Assembly (NCBI GenBank): GCA_028285085.1
Contig: JANQQI010000023.1
Span: 1 to 64,000 of the forward strand
DNA: 64,000 nucleotides
From: Saprospiraceae bacterium
GTDB lineage: Bacteria > Bacteroidota > Bacteroidia > Chitinophagales > Saprospiraceae
Direction of reading: 5' to 3'
Below are positions 1 through 8,530 of this stretch, one piece after another (the first letter of the stretch is position 1; every line of letters starts with the position of its first letter). The translations under genes were made by a program, and so were the position numbers. The notes below the pieces were generated by a model. That model made no database searches, had not been told where the DNA came from, and worked only from the letters and a program-made list of their open reading frames with translations.

Positions 1-154
1 GAATGACTTCCGCTGGAAATTCTGTTTTTGCTATGATTTCTGGAGCTTGCTGCTCTTCTTTTGGTGAAACGTATTCGTTACAGTTAAGACCCAGCAGCAA
101 CATGGTGGTCATTACAATCAAGATCAACGGAATATCTGCTAAATCTTTTTTCAC
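1..154 (-). CDS. N-terminal part of an unrecognised membrane-anchored or lipoprotein gene, cut by the left edge
   Basis: The reading frame opens just after the stop of the methyltransferase gene at 191 and runs leftward off the window. A GTG at 154 gives a start with two Lys and then a hydrophobic stretch (LILIVMTTMLLLGL) ending in a Cys at about residue 25, so an inner-membrane or lipoprotein signal is likely, though the residues before the Cys do not form a classical lipobox. ATG codons at 112 and 103 are alternative starts that would shorten the signal. The visible part after the Cys is acidic and Gln/Glu rich. Only 36 bases separate it from the gene upstream on the same strand, so the two may be co-transcribed. 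The function cannot be told from about 51 residues. Confidence 0.5.
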   Translation of the reverse strand, partial: MKKDLADIPLILIVMTTMLLLGLNCNEYVSPKEEQQAPEIIAKTEFPAEVI

Positions 155-190
155 TTTATTGGTTTGATCAATAATCTGGTAACGGAAAGC

Positions 191-988
191 TTATGCATCC
201 TTCCGCGCGATGTAGAAGCCGTAGCTAAAATAATCTTTATACTCATGATATAGAGCAATTTCTTCCTCGTGGAGTCGCACGATTTCTTTGGCCATTTCTG
301 TCCCTTGCTGCCTTTCTAAAAAAGGGATAAACTGTGTCGCCAGCGGTTTATAATAATTTTCGATCCAGCTATCTTGCGCCAGATAAAAATAGCCGGTGAG
401 TGTATAGCCATTGTCCTCCAGTAATTTGATTTTATTAGACGCCTTATCAATTTCGGGATATTCGCGATTCCAGAAATCATTGATTTCCTGTGGACGCGTT
501 GTGGAAATCCAGGTCGCTTCGCTCACGCTCAGATAGCCGCCCGGCTTCAAATAGGGCTTCCATTTTTTGATGCCTGCTTCAAAACCGAGATTGTAAATCG
601 CGCCTTCCGACCAGATGATGTCCAGCGATTCGTGATCAAATGGCAGATCATCCATTGATTTTTCTAGGGTCTGAATTTTATCACTTAGTCCAAGTGTTTT
701 CACGCGTCGATCTAATGCCTCCAAAAAGGCCGATGATAAGTCGATAGCAGTGATCTGGGCACGACAATTCTGGGCCAGGGTGATGGTTTGGTCACCGGCG
801 CCACAGCCGAGATCTGCGATTTGGAGAACTTGATCTGTGGGTAAGTCGATTAATTCCAATGCTTTGAGCGTTTCCTCAGTACTACCGGGGCCTTGTCGGG
901 GCGAATACCGATGGAGGTCGATCATTAGGTCTAATTCGGTCATGTCGTTGTTTAATTTATTGGCATTTATCTTTTGTGTATCATACAT
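191..988 (-). CDS. Class I SAM-dependent methyltransferase
   Basis: This 265-residue protein has a Rossmann-type methyltransferase core. Motif I is IADLGCGAGD at residues 57-66, the acidic residue ending strand 2 is Asp83 (ITAIDLS), and the later core SLDIIWSEGAIYN leads to KPGGYLSVSE near 148-157. Before the core sits HRYSPRQGPGS (26-36), a lead-in seen in a subgroup of bacterial methyltransferases that act on small molecules. The acceptor substrate cannot be deduced. The first Met is used, but Met16 (MTELDLM) is a reasonable alternative. The gene is cytoplasmic, with no signal peptide. A small hairpin at 1017-1036 lies just upstream of its start, and the partial gene at 1-154 follows closely. 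Confidence 0.88.
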   Translation of the reverse strand: MYDTQKINANKLNNDMTELDLMIDLHRYSPRQGPGSTEETLKALELIDLPTDQVLQIADLGCGAGDQTITLAQNCRAQITAIDLSSAFLEALDRRVKTLGLSDKIQTLEKSMDDLPFDHESLDIIWSEGAIYNLGFEAGIKKWKPYLKPGGYLSVSEATWISTTRPQEINDFWNREYPEIDKASNKIKLLEDNGYTLTGYFYLAQDSWIENYYKPLATQFIPFLERQQGTEMAKEIVRLHEEEIALYHEYKDYFSYGFYIARKDA

Positions 989-1296
989 GCTAAGTCATCC
1001 AAAAATAGCAAAAAGCCAGATCAGAGAAGTGATCTGAGTGATTAGTCTTATCGGGGCCAAATTACGATGGTCAGGAGAACCATAAAATGATTATTCTCAG
1101 TGAGGTGAAGATGATTTTCTATTTCTTTATTAAAAAATCAGAGAATGGATCGTATGAAGTGAAGTGCTTTCTGGAGGAGGGGGTATGATAATTAATGATT
1201 GATCTTTTAATAGCGTCAGGAGTTGAAGTTGCAAACTTCAACTAACATAATTACTACATTATTTAATCTTATGGGCAAAGATGTATAACTTCTAAA
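989..1296. other. Intergenic stretch upstream of the methyltransferase
   Basis: About 300 bases without a credible gene. It holds a small inverted repeat at 1017-1036 (7-base arms) close to the methyltransferase start and a perfect short hairpin at 1221-1243, described separately. No promoter box was recognised. Confidence 0.5.
1221..1243. repeat. Short REP-like hairpin, copy 1
   Basis: Ten-base arms (AGTTGAAGTT and its exact complement) are separated by the three bases GCA. Two other places, 46479 and 47085, have the same design: a stem built on [GC]AGTT, a three-base loop, AAACT, and then a downstream AAC-rich tail. This suggests a dispersed short palindrome family. The hairpin lacks a T-tract, so it is a poor terminator. 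Confidence 0.6.
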
Positions 1297-1764
1297 TTAT
1301 GGCAGTTTTATGATTGTCTCTGGATCTATTCGTTCGCCGTTTTTTTTGATTTCGAGACCAATACAATTAACTACGGTTAGACCTTGATTACTTGAAGTGC
1401 CAATGATTTCTCCTTTTTTCACAGATTGTCCAATTTTAACTTTAGTGTCTTTAAGATGATAATAAATGGCTTGAATATTATTACCATGATCTATGATAAC
1501 GAAGTGGCTTCGGTGTGTTGTAGAGTCAACTCTGATTACTTCACCAGACTGAATTGAAATTGCTGGCGCATTCTCTTTGACTTCGATACTAATACCAGGG
1601 TAAGATCTTACCTTTGCGTGAATTATTAATGTTAATCGGGTTGGTTTAGGCTTTCCAAATTTACGTTTAACCTGAATAAAATCTTCTTCAAGATAAGGAA
1701 GCCCGAAGTCAGTCTGAGTTTGATGGGTAGATACAATGAGTAAAAGAAAAATAAGCAGTTTCAT
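1297..1764 (-). CDS. Secreted degenerate LytM (M23-like) domain protein
   Basis: Starting at the second Met, the 155-residue protein begins with a signal peptide (MKLLIFLLLIVSTHQ). The rest fits a LytM/M23 barrel: an SGEVIRV strand near 73-79, IDHGNNIQAIYYHL at 91-104, and VKKGEIIGTSS at 115-125. The zinc ligands are lost. The usual HxGxD is Tyr55-Pro-Gly-Ile-Ser59 and the usual HLHFE is Cys134-Ile-Gly-Leu-Glu138; only the His of YYHL (103) remains. In known families such proteins (EnvC, NlpD) do not cut peptidoglycan but activate amidases, so a regulatory or binding role is inferred. The upstream Met at 1800 would add 12 polar residues before the signal and is less likely. Confidence 0.78.
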   Translation of the reverse strand: MKLLIFLLLIVSTHQTQTDFGLPYLEEDFIQVKRKFGKPKPTRLTLIIHAKVRSYPGISIEVKENAPAISIQSGEVIRVDSTTHRSHFVIIDHGNNIQAIYYHLKDTKVKIGQSVKKGEIIGTSSNQGLTVVNCIGLEIKKNGERIDPETIIKLP

Positions 1765-1875
1765 ATTTATATATCTTTCTTCATCTTCAATTGTTATCAC
1801 TTTTCACTAAGTACTTGGTATTACCATTTCATTTATGTTCTAAAATTCAAAATATTATCTCGTCCACTTTTTTCC

Positions 1876-2658
1876 TTACCCAACTCGCCCTCTCCACTTC
1901 CACCACGCTACCGCTAAGCCCGCTAGCGTTAAGATGACCATCGCTAGTAAAGACATACTCACCACCCAGCTATCAGCGCTACCGATTGCCTGATTTTTGG
2001 AATAAATACCGTAGAAAGCCCAGATGAGAACGGCGGTAAACCAGATATCTTGATTCAAATAGAGAACGAGCAGAGTACCGCCAATGCCCAAACCAATCAA
2101 AGCGGTGGTCCATTGCTCCTCGGGGAAGCCCAGGAAGCTAACGCTCAAATCCATGAATAAGACATTGAGGTTGGCGAGGGCGGCGATACATACCCAGCCG
2201 AAATAAACACTGAACGGCAGGGTGTAGACCCAGCGGGCACTCCCCAGCGTAGCGAGGCGGTAATAGAGCCGCATCAGCAGCAGCCATAAAATGAAGATGG
2301 ATACAAATGACCACGCGATGTGTAACGACTGCCAAGTCACGAGCCAGGCAACATTAAACAGGCAAGTGAGCAAGAATAAAGGCCCAATGGCCGCTACTTC
2401 GGGAGGAATACCACGGCTGCGGCGCCAGGCTTGGGTTTGGGCGAAGATGAATACGCCCAACAGAATGTAGATAACCGACCAAATCTTGAAAGCAAAGTCG
2501 GCCGGGGTGAGCAGGTTGGGGAATAAATCGGAGACATCTCCGGGAGATTTACCAAAAAAAGGAAGCTGTATAGCCAAGAAATTAATGATTACCAGAGCGA
2601 CGTAGAACAACAAATTGAGGAGTGGTAATCTTGCGAGCATATTACAGATTTTTGGCAC
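1876..2658 (-). CDS. TspO/MBR-like tryptophan-rich membrane protein
   Basis: This 260-residue protein has about eight hydrophobic segments (roughly 14-33, 55-75, 90-108, 114-133, 146-165, 185-200, 206-220 and 234-252). It is rich in Trp at positions typical of TspO-like proteins: FAFKIWSVIYILLG (55-68), FNVAWLVTWQ (101-110) and PFSVYFGWVCIAALANLN (148-165). Classical TspO is about 160 residues with five helices, so this is the longer form often annotated as a tryptophan-rich sensory protein. TspO family members bind porphyrins or sterols in the membrane; the ligand here is unknown. Met7 is an alternative start. The neighbours do not point to a pathway. Confidence 0.65.
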   Translation of the reverse strand: MPKICNMLARLPLLNLLFYVALVIINFLAIQLPFFGKSPGDVSDLFPNLLTPADFAFKIWSVIYILLGVFIFAQTQAWRRSRGIPPEVAAIGPLFLLTCLFNVAWLVTWQSLHIAWSFVSIFILWLLLMRLYYRLATLGSARWVYTLPFSVYFGWVCIAALANLNVLFMDLSVSFLGFPEEQWTTALIGLGIGGTLLVLYLNQDIWFTAVLIWAFYGIYSKNQAIGSADSWVVSMSLLAMVILTLAGLAVAWWKWRGRVG

Positions 2659-2764
2659 ATTTTCGTACTTGGTAAGTTACCAAAACACGCTTGGGAATTT
2701 GTAATAAATGAACACTTAATTTCAACTAATGTTGACACGCTTTGCAGGTCTTTCAGCGTCCTGC

Positions 2765-3598
2765 TTACCTTAATTCTGCAAAGTTGGTTTGGCGATTCGT
2801 CAAAGTATGGATTCTCTCCGCGTCTTGTTGATTGATCACATACTCTAAGTCTTTAAGTGCCATTTGGTTGTTTTTAAAATAAGAATGGTTGACCATCTTA
2901 AGGCGGCGGCCAGCTTGGGAATAAGTGACGTCAATAATTTCCAGATTGGGATGGTCTTGCCAGCGTTCTAAATGTTCGTGGGCGTTGAGTCCAAGCCGAT
3001 CTCTTTGATGCCTCACCTTGGACATTGAAAGCAGCCAATCATTTTGGTGCACGTAAATAACGATTTTGGGTACTTCGTAGAGATGAACCATGTTGTTTTC
3101 GAATACGTCGATATCTAAATCTGCTGCGGCCAGGATCACGCCTTGGTACCGCAGCTGCTCTGAGGACCCCATTTTTACGGTTCCTTCGAAAATGCGATGT
3201 CCCATGGAATGGCAGAGGACAAAATTATGGCATTGATTGGTACCGACGAAGGTGTTAATCAACGGGCTAATTAATGCACCTTGTGCAATGGATAAGTCCC
3301 AGGCTTTTTTATAGAAAAGATGATCGGCGTGCCAGACCACTGATATGATTTTGTCGATCCCGCTGATCGTGCTGAGTTTCTTGAGCGAGTGTTGGTGGGC
3401 ATTTTTGGCGCCTCCCCACAGGGCATGGATGAAGACCAAAACCGTTTCATCACTTTGCGTTGGAATATAACTGCTGAGTTGATGTTCCGCTAATTGCTCT
3501 CTTGGAAAAGACACCATAGCTTGCCTGTGGTAGTTGCTGCCAGTGTTTTTGCCGATTTCAATTTCCTTTTGCTTTAGTTCAAGATAATAGAAGGTCAT
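2765..3598 (-). CDS. Alpha/beta hydrolase of the DUF900-like type
   Basis: The 277-residue protein has no signal peptide. It shows an alpha/beta hydrolase layout: a first strand with the oxyanion region VLVFIHALWGG (53-63), a nucleophile elbow CHSMGH with Ser131, and then AAADLDIDVF (157-166), where the Asp-rich turn matches DUF900 proteins. The segment VHQNDWLLSMSK (183-194) fits the same family. The oxyanion stretch reads HALW rather than the common HGY, and the catalytic acid and base were not assigned with certainty. The substrate is unknown. The gene stands alone between a TspO-like gene and an SGNH hydrolase gene, with gaps over 100 bases on both sides. Confidence 0.7.
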   Translation of the reverse strand: MTFYYLELKQKEIEIGKNTGSNYHRQAMVSFPREQLAEHQLSSYIPTQSDETVLVFIHALWGGAKNAHQHSLKKLSTISGIDKIISVVWHADHLFYKKAWDLSIAQGALISPLINTFVGTNQCHNFVLCHSMGHRIFEGTVKMGSSEQLRYQGVILAAADLDIDVFENNMVHLYEVPKIVIYVHQNDWLLSMSKVRHQRDRLGLNAHEHLERWQDHPNLEIIDVTYSQAGRRLKMVNHSYFKNNQMALKDLEYVINQQDAERIHTLTNRQTNFAELR

Positions 3599-3733
3599 TA
3601 GAGGGGATTTGGACGATGTTTTTTAAGTCGAAAACGGATTGTTCTATTAAAAGAAACGACAATCAGTTGCGATTAAATATCGTCAAATTCATCTTAACAA
3701 ACAACCTCCAAGTTTTTGATCCTATCAAAACAC

Positions 3734-3781
3734 CAAAGCGGATATCTGCTGATTTAAAAAATGAATGCGATATCCGCTTTG
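3734..3781 (-). terminator. Hairpin terminator after the SGNH hydrolase gene
   Basis: Exact 13-base arms (CAAAGCGGATATC at 3734-3746 and its complement at 3769-3781) flank a 22-base A-rich loop. The hairpin begins 21 bases past the stop of the minus-strand gene ending at 3803. There is no long T-tract, so it may act mainly as a transcript-end stem. Confidence 0.55.
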
Positions 3782-3802
3782 AGAATTAGAGCTAAGATGG
3801 GC

Positions 3803-4579
3803 TTATTCTTGCAAAATGCCTTGTAACACGTCGTAGTAGCGTTCGGCGATAAAGCGGGCCCCTGCTTCATTGTAATGGACATCATCGGCGAGTAAATCAT
3901 CGCTGAATCCGGTAAACATATCAATGGCGTAAATCTTAGAGGTGGAGTTGCTCTGCTCGTCGGCAATATCAACCACTTCCTGTTGTAATTTTTCGAAGAA
4001 ATTGGTTTGCTCTTCCGTCATCCAATTCGAACGTCCCGGCGCCAATCGCTCGATGAGGATGGTAATGTCGGGATTGGCTTCCTGTAGAAGATCAATGACA
4101 GCATTGATGTTTTGCACGGTTTGATTGTAATCTGAGCCCGTTAGAGCATCATTGCCACCGGGCGAACTAAACAGCACAATATCCGGCTTTCCAGCATTCT
4201 CCAGCCACTCATCCAAGCCTGCCAAGATTTGACCGGAGGTCCAGCCACCGCGTCCCTCGTGGTCGGGGTCAAATTCAGTATCTGCTCGCTCGGGGTACTC
4301 TGCTTCGTCGGTCTTGGTGCCGATGTAATCAAAATCCCACTCGCCATCCAAGAGTAGTTTCCATAGTTCATATCTAAAACTTTCGAATTCCGGGCGATCC
4401 CCTTCTACTCTCGAAGCGCCTAGGGGCATGATTTTATTACTGGAGGTACTCGGTGGTTTGGCCGTAGTGCCGCTCTCATCATCTTCACAGGCGACGAAGG
4501 TCAGGCCTATCAAGGTAATGAAGAAAAGTAATTTAAATGCGTTGCCAAATTGATTGTCTTTCAGTGATACTGTAGTCAT
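3803..4579 (-). CDS. SGNH/GDSL-type hydrolase lipoprotein
   Basis: The 258-residue protein has a signal segment and a lipoprotein Cys31 (FVAC), then Asp/Glu. SGNH blocks are present in order: block I IMPLGASRVEG with Ser56 as nucleophile (GDS reads GAS), block II around Gly111-Gly112 (GRGGWTSGQI), block III GGND at 141-144, and block V DDVHYNEAG with the Asp232/His235 pair. The full catalytic set is therefore kept, and the protein is probably an active esterase or carbohydrate deacetylase in the envelope. It lies 99 bases downstream of an AraC-type membrane regulator on the same strand, which may control it. The substrate is unknown. Confidence 0.82.
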   Translation of the reverse strand: MTTVSLKDNQFGNAFKLLFFITLIGLTFVACEDDESGTTAKPPSTSSNKIMPLGASRVEGDRPEFESFRYELWKLLLDGEWDFDYIGTKTDEAEYPERADTEFDPDHEGRGGWTSGQILAGLDEWLENAGKPDIVLFSSPGGNDALTGSDYNQTVQNINAVIDLLQEANPDITILIERLAPGRSNWMTEEQTNFFEKLQQEVVDIADEQSNSTSKIYAIDMFTGFSDDLLADDVHYNEAGARFIAERYYDVLQGILQE

Positions 4580-4678
4580 TGGTCAATATTTTTGTTATCG
4601 GCAAATAAACTGGGATTGTGCATAAATATTGGCTTTGGGGCAGAGGTGATTGTTCGGAATTATCAATTTTCTGATAAA

Positions 4679-5818
4679 TCAGGACGGATTTATGCGTTTG
4701 CGGTAGGCACCCGGTGTGGTTTGCGTCACTTTTTTAAAGGCCGCATAGAATACACTCTTGGTCTTAAAGCCTGCTTCCTGCCCAATGGCTTCGATGGAAT
4801 AGAGATCGAACCGTTGGTCGTGAAACATCTCAATCGTCTGCTGTACCCGGAAGCTGTTCACATAATCGTTGAAGTTGGTTTGTCGGATACTGCTAAGTAG
4901 TTCGCTCAAATAGCCTTCACTGATGGCCAATCGATCCGCGATCAGGGGACGGCTAAGATGAGGCTGGCGATACAGTTGCTCCTTTGTCATCAGCGTATCG
5001 AGTTTTTTGATTTTTTCAATCGCCTTTTGAGAAGGAGGATGGCCTTTCTTAGGCCTAGCAGTTTGTGTCTCCTCATTTACGCTCATCGATCTTTGAGAAC
5101 CGTTTTCACTAGCTAATTGGAGCTCTTGAATTTGTCTCCTCTGCTCGGCGATATTCAGATAATGCACCCCTCGATAGGTAATGACTACGAGGAATCCTGC
5201 CAGAATGATCAATAAATAATGCCAGAGTGGAAGTTGTAAAATCTTTGCGATCGGCTCGCTGATCACTAGGGCTAACATGAAGAGTAAGAGAAATAAACTA
5301 TTGCGTTCCAACCATCGCTTTTCGGCTTGATACAGATCTGCCACTTTGATTTTGGTGTACGCAAAGCCGATTAATGCAATGGCATATAGTAAAAATAGAA
5401 AGTACTTGGCCTCTATTAGCACACCGAGGCGAACTTCATTTTGGCTAGCCAGCCACCAGTAGACGTCAATGTCAAAAAAGAAATCGATACACTGGAATGC
5501 GCTAAAAATAATGCAAGGGAACAAAAGGAGCCAAACACTTCGCTGGTTGCCTAAGGGATGTTTGATCGCCTTCAGGACGTAAATAAGGAAAGCGAAAGGC
5601 AAGAGGAAGTCCCAGGCAATTAACTCGGTTATTCCATTGGCCGGCATAAATGCTTCGAAAAAAGCATTGGTGAGCAGAAGGTTAAGCGAGATAATGGTCA
5701 CCGCAAAGTACAGATGAACATCGCTGCGGAAGGACTTTGAACTCAATAGAAGTACCACCAGAAAAAAACTGAGGGCAATGCCAAGTAAGACGAGCGTATC
5801 AGAAGCAGCAAAATTCAT
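4679..5818 (-). CDS. AraC-family regulator with a multi-pass membrane N-terminus
   Basis: About 379 residues from the Met at 5818, chosen because it begins a hydrophobic segment directly (MNFAASDTLVLLG); an upstream Met at 5899 adds 27 residues. The N-terminal half has about seven membrane helices. A Gln-rich linker follows, then a C-terminal AraC DNA-binding domain with two helix-turn-helix units: IADRLAISEGYLSELL, and IEAIGQEAGFKTKSVFYAAFKK ending in TPGAYRK. This build is common in Bacteroidota, where the membrane half is thought to sense an unknown signal. The SGNH lipoprotein gene lies 99 bases downstream on the same strand and is the most likely target or operon partner. Confidence 0.85.
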   Translation of the reverse strand: MNFAASDTLVLLGIALSFFLVVLLLSSKSFRSDVHLYFAVTIISLNLLLTNAFFEAFMPANGITELIAWDFLLPFAFLIYVLKAIKHPLGNQRSVWLLLFPCIIFSAFQCIDFFFDIDVYWWLASQNEVRLGVLIEAKYFLFLLYAIALIGFAYTKIKVADLYQAEKRWLERNSLFLLLFMLALVISEPIAKILQLPLWHYLLIILAGFLVVITYRGVHYLNIAEQRRQIQELQLASENGSQRSMSVNEETQTARPKKGHPPSQKAIEKIKKLDTLMTKEQLYRQPHLSRPLIADRLAISEGYLSELLSSIRQTNFNDYVNSFRVQQTIEMFHDQRFDLYSIEAIGQEAGFKTKSVFYAAFKKVTQTTPGAYRKRINPS

Positions 5819-6042
5819 TTCAAGCGTCATTTCGCCCAATAGAATGGTCGCCAGACTAGCTTGGATCTTGGCTAGACCTGCCAGTTCTCCGCGAAACATT
5901 CTGGGGTATTAAGATATAGAGGACGCTAATTTGATAAAAAAATCATTACGTACCGGTATTCGCCAATAGGTTTCCGAGCCAACCAAGGGTATTAATGCCC
6001 TTGAAGCACAAAAATTATCCGCAAATAATGTGTTACTAAGAC

Positions 6043-6771
6043 TTAGGATTCCTCTACCGCATCCTTGAAGATCGCTTCACCTTTAGTCAGCCACGAGACG
6101 CCAAAGGCGACAAGCGCTGCAGACTCCAGATAAAACACAGGCTTGTAGTTTTTTAAATTCGGGAATCCATCATCTAGGAATAAAAAGTAAATAGCGATGC
6201 TGAGGATACATCCGAACATGATAATCCCACAAGTAATGTAGACGATGTTTCTTTTCTTTTTTTGCTTGCCGATTTGCTGTTTATCACTCTTGGTAAATAG
6301 AAAAATTGAAATATAAGTCAGCGTTAAAAAGAAGAGTGCCGCAAAAATCAGGTGTAACTTACTGATCAGCGGATTGGTGGTGCTTGAAGGAAAACTACAA
6401 CCCGCAAATGCGGATTTAATATCTTCCGATGGTAAATCTGTTAATAGCGTAGTGGCCTGAGTTGGGCACAACGCAATACCAATCGCAAAAATGGCGGCTA
6501 ATTTACAAGCAATACGATCTTTTTTATCGTAGCCTTCATAGGTGAACAGGAAAATCCCCAGTGTAAAAACGATGGCTACAAATATATCTCGCATCACCGT
6601 ATGGTAGTAGCTGCTAATGGAGTGCTGCACTTCGTTGCAATTGATGAGAATAAATGATCCAATGACTAAGACCACCGGAAAAATAATACCTAATATGCCG
6701 ATGGATTTTCGTAAGGTCAGGTACGAAATGACCAGACTATTGTTGGTGTGATTAGTATGTTGTGTAGTCAT
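6043..6771 (-). CDS. Six-helix membrane protein, DUF998/Frag1-like
   Basis: A 242-residue integral membrane protein with about six hydrophobic helices. The motif SISSYYHTVMRDIFVAIVF near residues 52-70, followed by GIFLFTYEGYD, resembles membrane proteins grouped with DUF998 or Frag1. These have no settled biochemical role. The assignment is from recall of the motif only. A Lys-rich cytoplasmic loop (KQQIGKQKKKR) lies before the fifth helix. The gene stands alone, with 143 bases before the AraC-type gene downstream and about 250 bases to the divergent protease operon. Confidence 0.6.
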   Translation of the reverse strand: MTTQHTNHTNNSLVISYLTLRKSIGILGIIFPVVLVIGSFILINCNEVQHSISSYYHTVMRDIFVAIVFTLGIFLFTYEGYDKKDRIACKLAAIFAIGIALCPTQATTLLTDLPSEDIKSAFAGCSFPSSTTNPLISKLHLIFAALFFLTLTYISIFLFTKSDKQQIGKQKKKRNIVYITCGIIMFGCILSIAIYFLFLDDGFPNLKNYKPVFYLESAALVAFGVSWLTKGEAIFKDAVEES

Positions 6772-7023
6772 TTTATGAATTTTTCTATCAATGATGAATT
6801 GGGGACATTAAGGATTGTAAGATTTTATGGTACGGGTTTACATTATTTATCACGATAATTATGTTTTTGTTATTTGAATAGCACAAATAATTTTATAATG
6901 CCTTAAGGGAAAAGTATTTGTTAAGTTATGGTGCTGGTATGCTAAGTGTTTTGTATAACAGGGGTTTTGCGAAACAAAAGAATATTACTATATTTAGTCT
7001 ACATCACTTTACACGAAAAACCA

Positions 7024-8517
7024 ATGGAAACCATTTTCCTCTTCTCCGTTGAAACGGCTATCGACTCTGTTTTACCAATCGTCATCCTCGTTTTTGCATT
7101 GTCTATGATCAGCGAACGCTTTTCCAACTTTACGAAACTTTGGTTGCCGGCCCTCTTTCGATCCATTTCAGCTATAGAAGGGACGAAACGAGCAAAAGGA
7201 AGTAATAAGGTAGGAATCGCATTAATGCAATTGGACAACAAACAAGTAGATAAAAATCTTGAAGCTGTTCGATTGCGTTGGATCCTAGCAATTAGTGTTT
7301 TTTGGGGCATTATCATTGCGGTTGCCTTTCGCAAAGAAATTTGGAATATACTCAACGGGTCACCTTTGTCTGGTATGTTTTTATCGAGCGGTGCTACCAA
7401 AATGAAGACTTGGGAATGCCTAAATTCTTTTACTCAATGTTGGATAGTTATTGGCTTTGGTGTCTTATTTAGCTTTGGCTCAAAATTCTGGCACGACCTT
7501 CTGGATTTATTGTTATTTACTAAAAATGTCAGGCGTAGAGTAGACGATATTGATCCTTCTGCCTTTTCTTCTGCGGATGAAATAAGGCAATATCTATTAA
7601 CCACAAACTCGGTTTTACTAGAGAATGCTTTGGAGGAAAATCGGGCGTTATTGAAAAGCCAAGCCAATCATATCAAGTTTATTAAAACCGGCCATAAAGT
7701 TATTAACGGAATCACCCGACATTATATATCTATATATTTAGAAGGACCAGATCCTGGTACCTTTCCCAAATTCGTCTTTGCTGCAGGAAGTAAAACTCCG
7801 ATTGAGGTGAATGTTATCCCAGATTTGGGCCAGATTAAACCCCACGTTAGTTTGGGAGATGCCATGGATGTTTTGGGGAATGGGGTAGATTCGCAAGGGA
7901 CAGTTTGTTGTAAAGTGGTTAGGAGTAATATGCCAGATGGGATCAATTATTATATTTTGACCTGTAGCCATGTGATTACTCAGAAAGAAGTACGATCTCT
8001 GAACTCCGGTGAACAGGTTGAAATTGGGATAGATGGAACCACAAACGATTTTACGGTGGTACAAGGTTATTTGAAAAATAATTTTGATTACTGTCTAGTC
8101 AGCCCTCCCGAAGATTATGATGACGATCAGGCCACTAATAACAGGATTTTGGATGGTATTCGGAGTGTCAACGCGAGTGACGAAGACCGCCTTACTCTGA
8201 AAGCTTTTCTGCCTAGCTTTTCTAATGGATCCTTGGATAATTCAACTCTTAAAACAGCTACCTTACGCAAAGTACGTCCTGATCAACCACTCATCGTAAA
8301 ATACAAGAACGAGGAATTAAAATTTGATAAATTATACGCTATTTCTGAGCCTGAAGCAGAACTGCCGGTGACCAAAGAAGGCGATTCAGGAGCTCTGTTT
8401 TACGATGAGAACGGAAAAGCGGTAGGAATGGTCATTGGGAGCGATAACAAATTTACCTATCTAATGAGCATCGTGGATATTACGAATAATTTGGATTGCG
8501 ATATAATAATGACTTAA
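7024..8517 (+). CDS. Membrane-anchored trypsin-like serine protease
   Basis: The chosen start at 7024 (METIFLFSVE) gives 497 residues; an upstream Met at 6946 adds 26 poorly fitting residues. Hydrophobic segments lie near 13-30, 85-102 and 138-160. After a charged helical linker, the C-terminal 220 residues form a chymotrypsin-like domain: His316 in ILTCSHVIT, Asp355 in NNFDYCLVSPP and Ser455 in KEGDSGALFYDENGKAVGMVIG. Spacing (39 and 100 residues) fits an intact triad. No PDZ domain is present, unlike HtrA/DegP. Family knowledge says such domains cut proteins; the target is unknown. The next gene starts 13 bases on, so the two are almost surely one operon. The pair appears more AT-rich than the region at 13-15 kb. 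Confidence 0.8.
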   Translation: METIFLFSVETAIDSVLPIVILVFALSMISERFSNFTKLWLPALFRSISAIEGTKRAKGSNKVGIALMQLDNKQVDKNLEAVRLRWILAISVFWGIIIAVAFRKEIWNILNGSPLSGMFLSSGATKMKTWECLNSFTQCWIVIGFGVLFSFGSKFWHDLLDLLLFTKNVRRRVDDIDPSAFSSADEIRQYLLTTNSVLLENALEENRALLKSQANHIKFIKTGHKVINGITRHYISIYLEGPDPGTFPKFVFAAGSKTPIEVNVIPDLGQIKPHVSLGDAMDVLGNGVDSQGTVCCKVVRSNMPDGINYYILTCSHVITQKEVRSLNSGEQVEIGIDGTTNDFTVVQGYLKNNFDYCLVSPPEDYDDDQATNNRILDGIRSVNASDEDRLTLKAFLPSFSNGSLDNSTLKTATLRKVRPDQPLIVKYKNEELKFDKLYAISEPEAELPVTKEGDSGALFYDENGKAVGMVIGSDNKFTYLMSIVDITNNLDCDIIMT

Positions 8518-8530
8518 TAATACCCTGTTT

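Noticed and set aside
4592-4900. Plus-strand open frame of 102 codons
   Set aside because: It overlaps the C-terminal DNA-binding part of the AraC-type gene on the other strand and has no signal, motif or domain of its own.
7024-8517. HtrA/DegP protease
   Set aside because: The protease domain is at the extreme C-terminus with no PDZ domain, and three membrane segments precede it.
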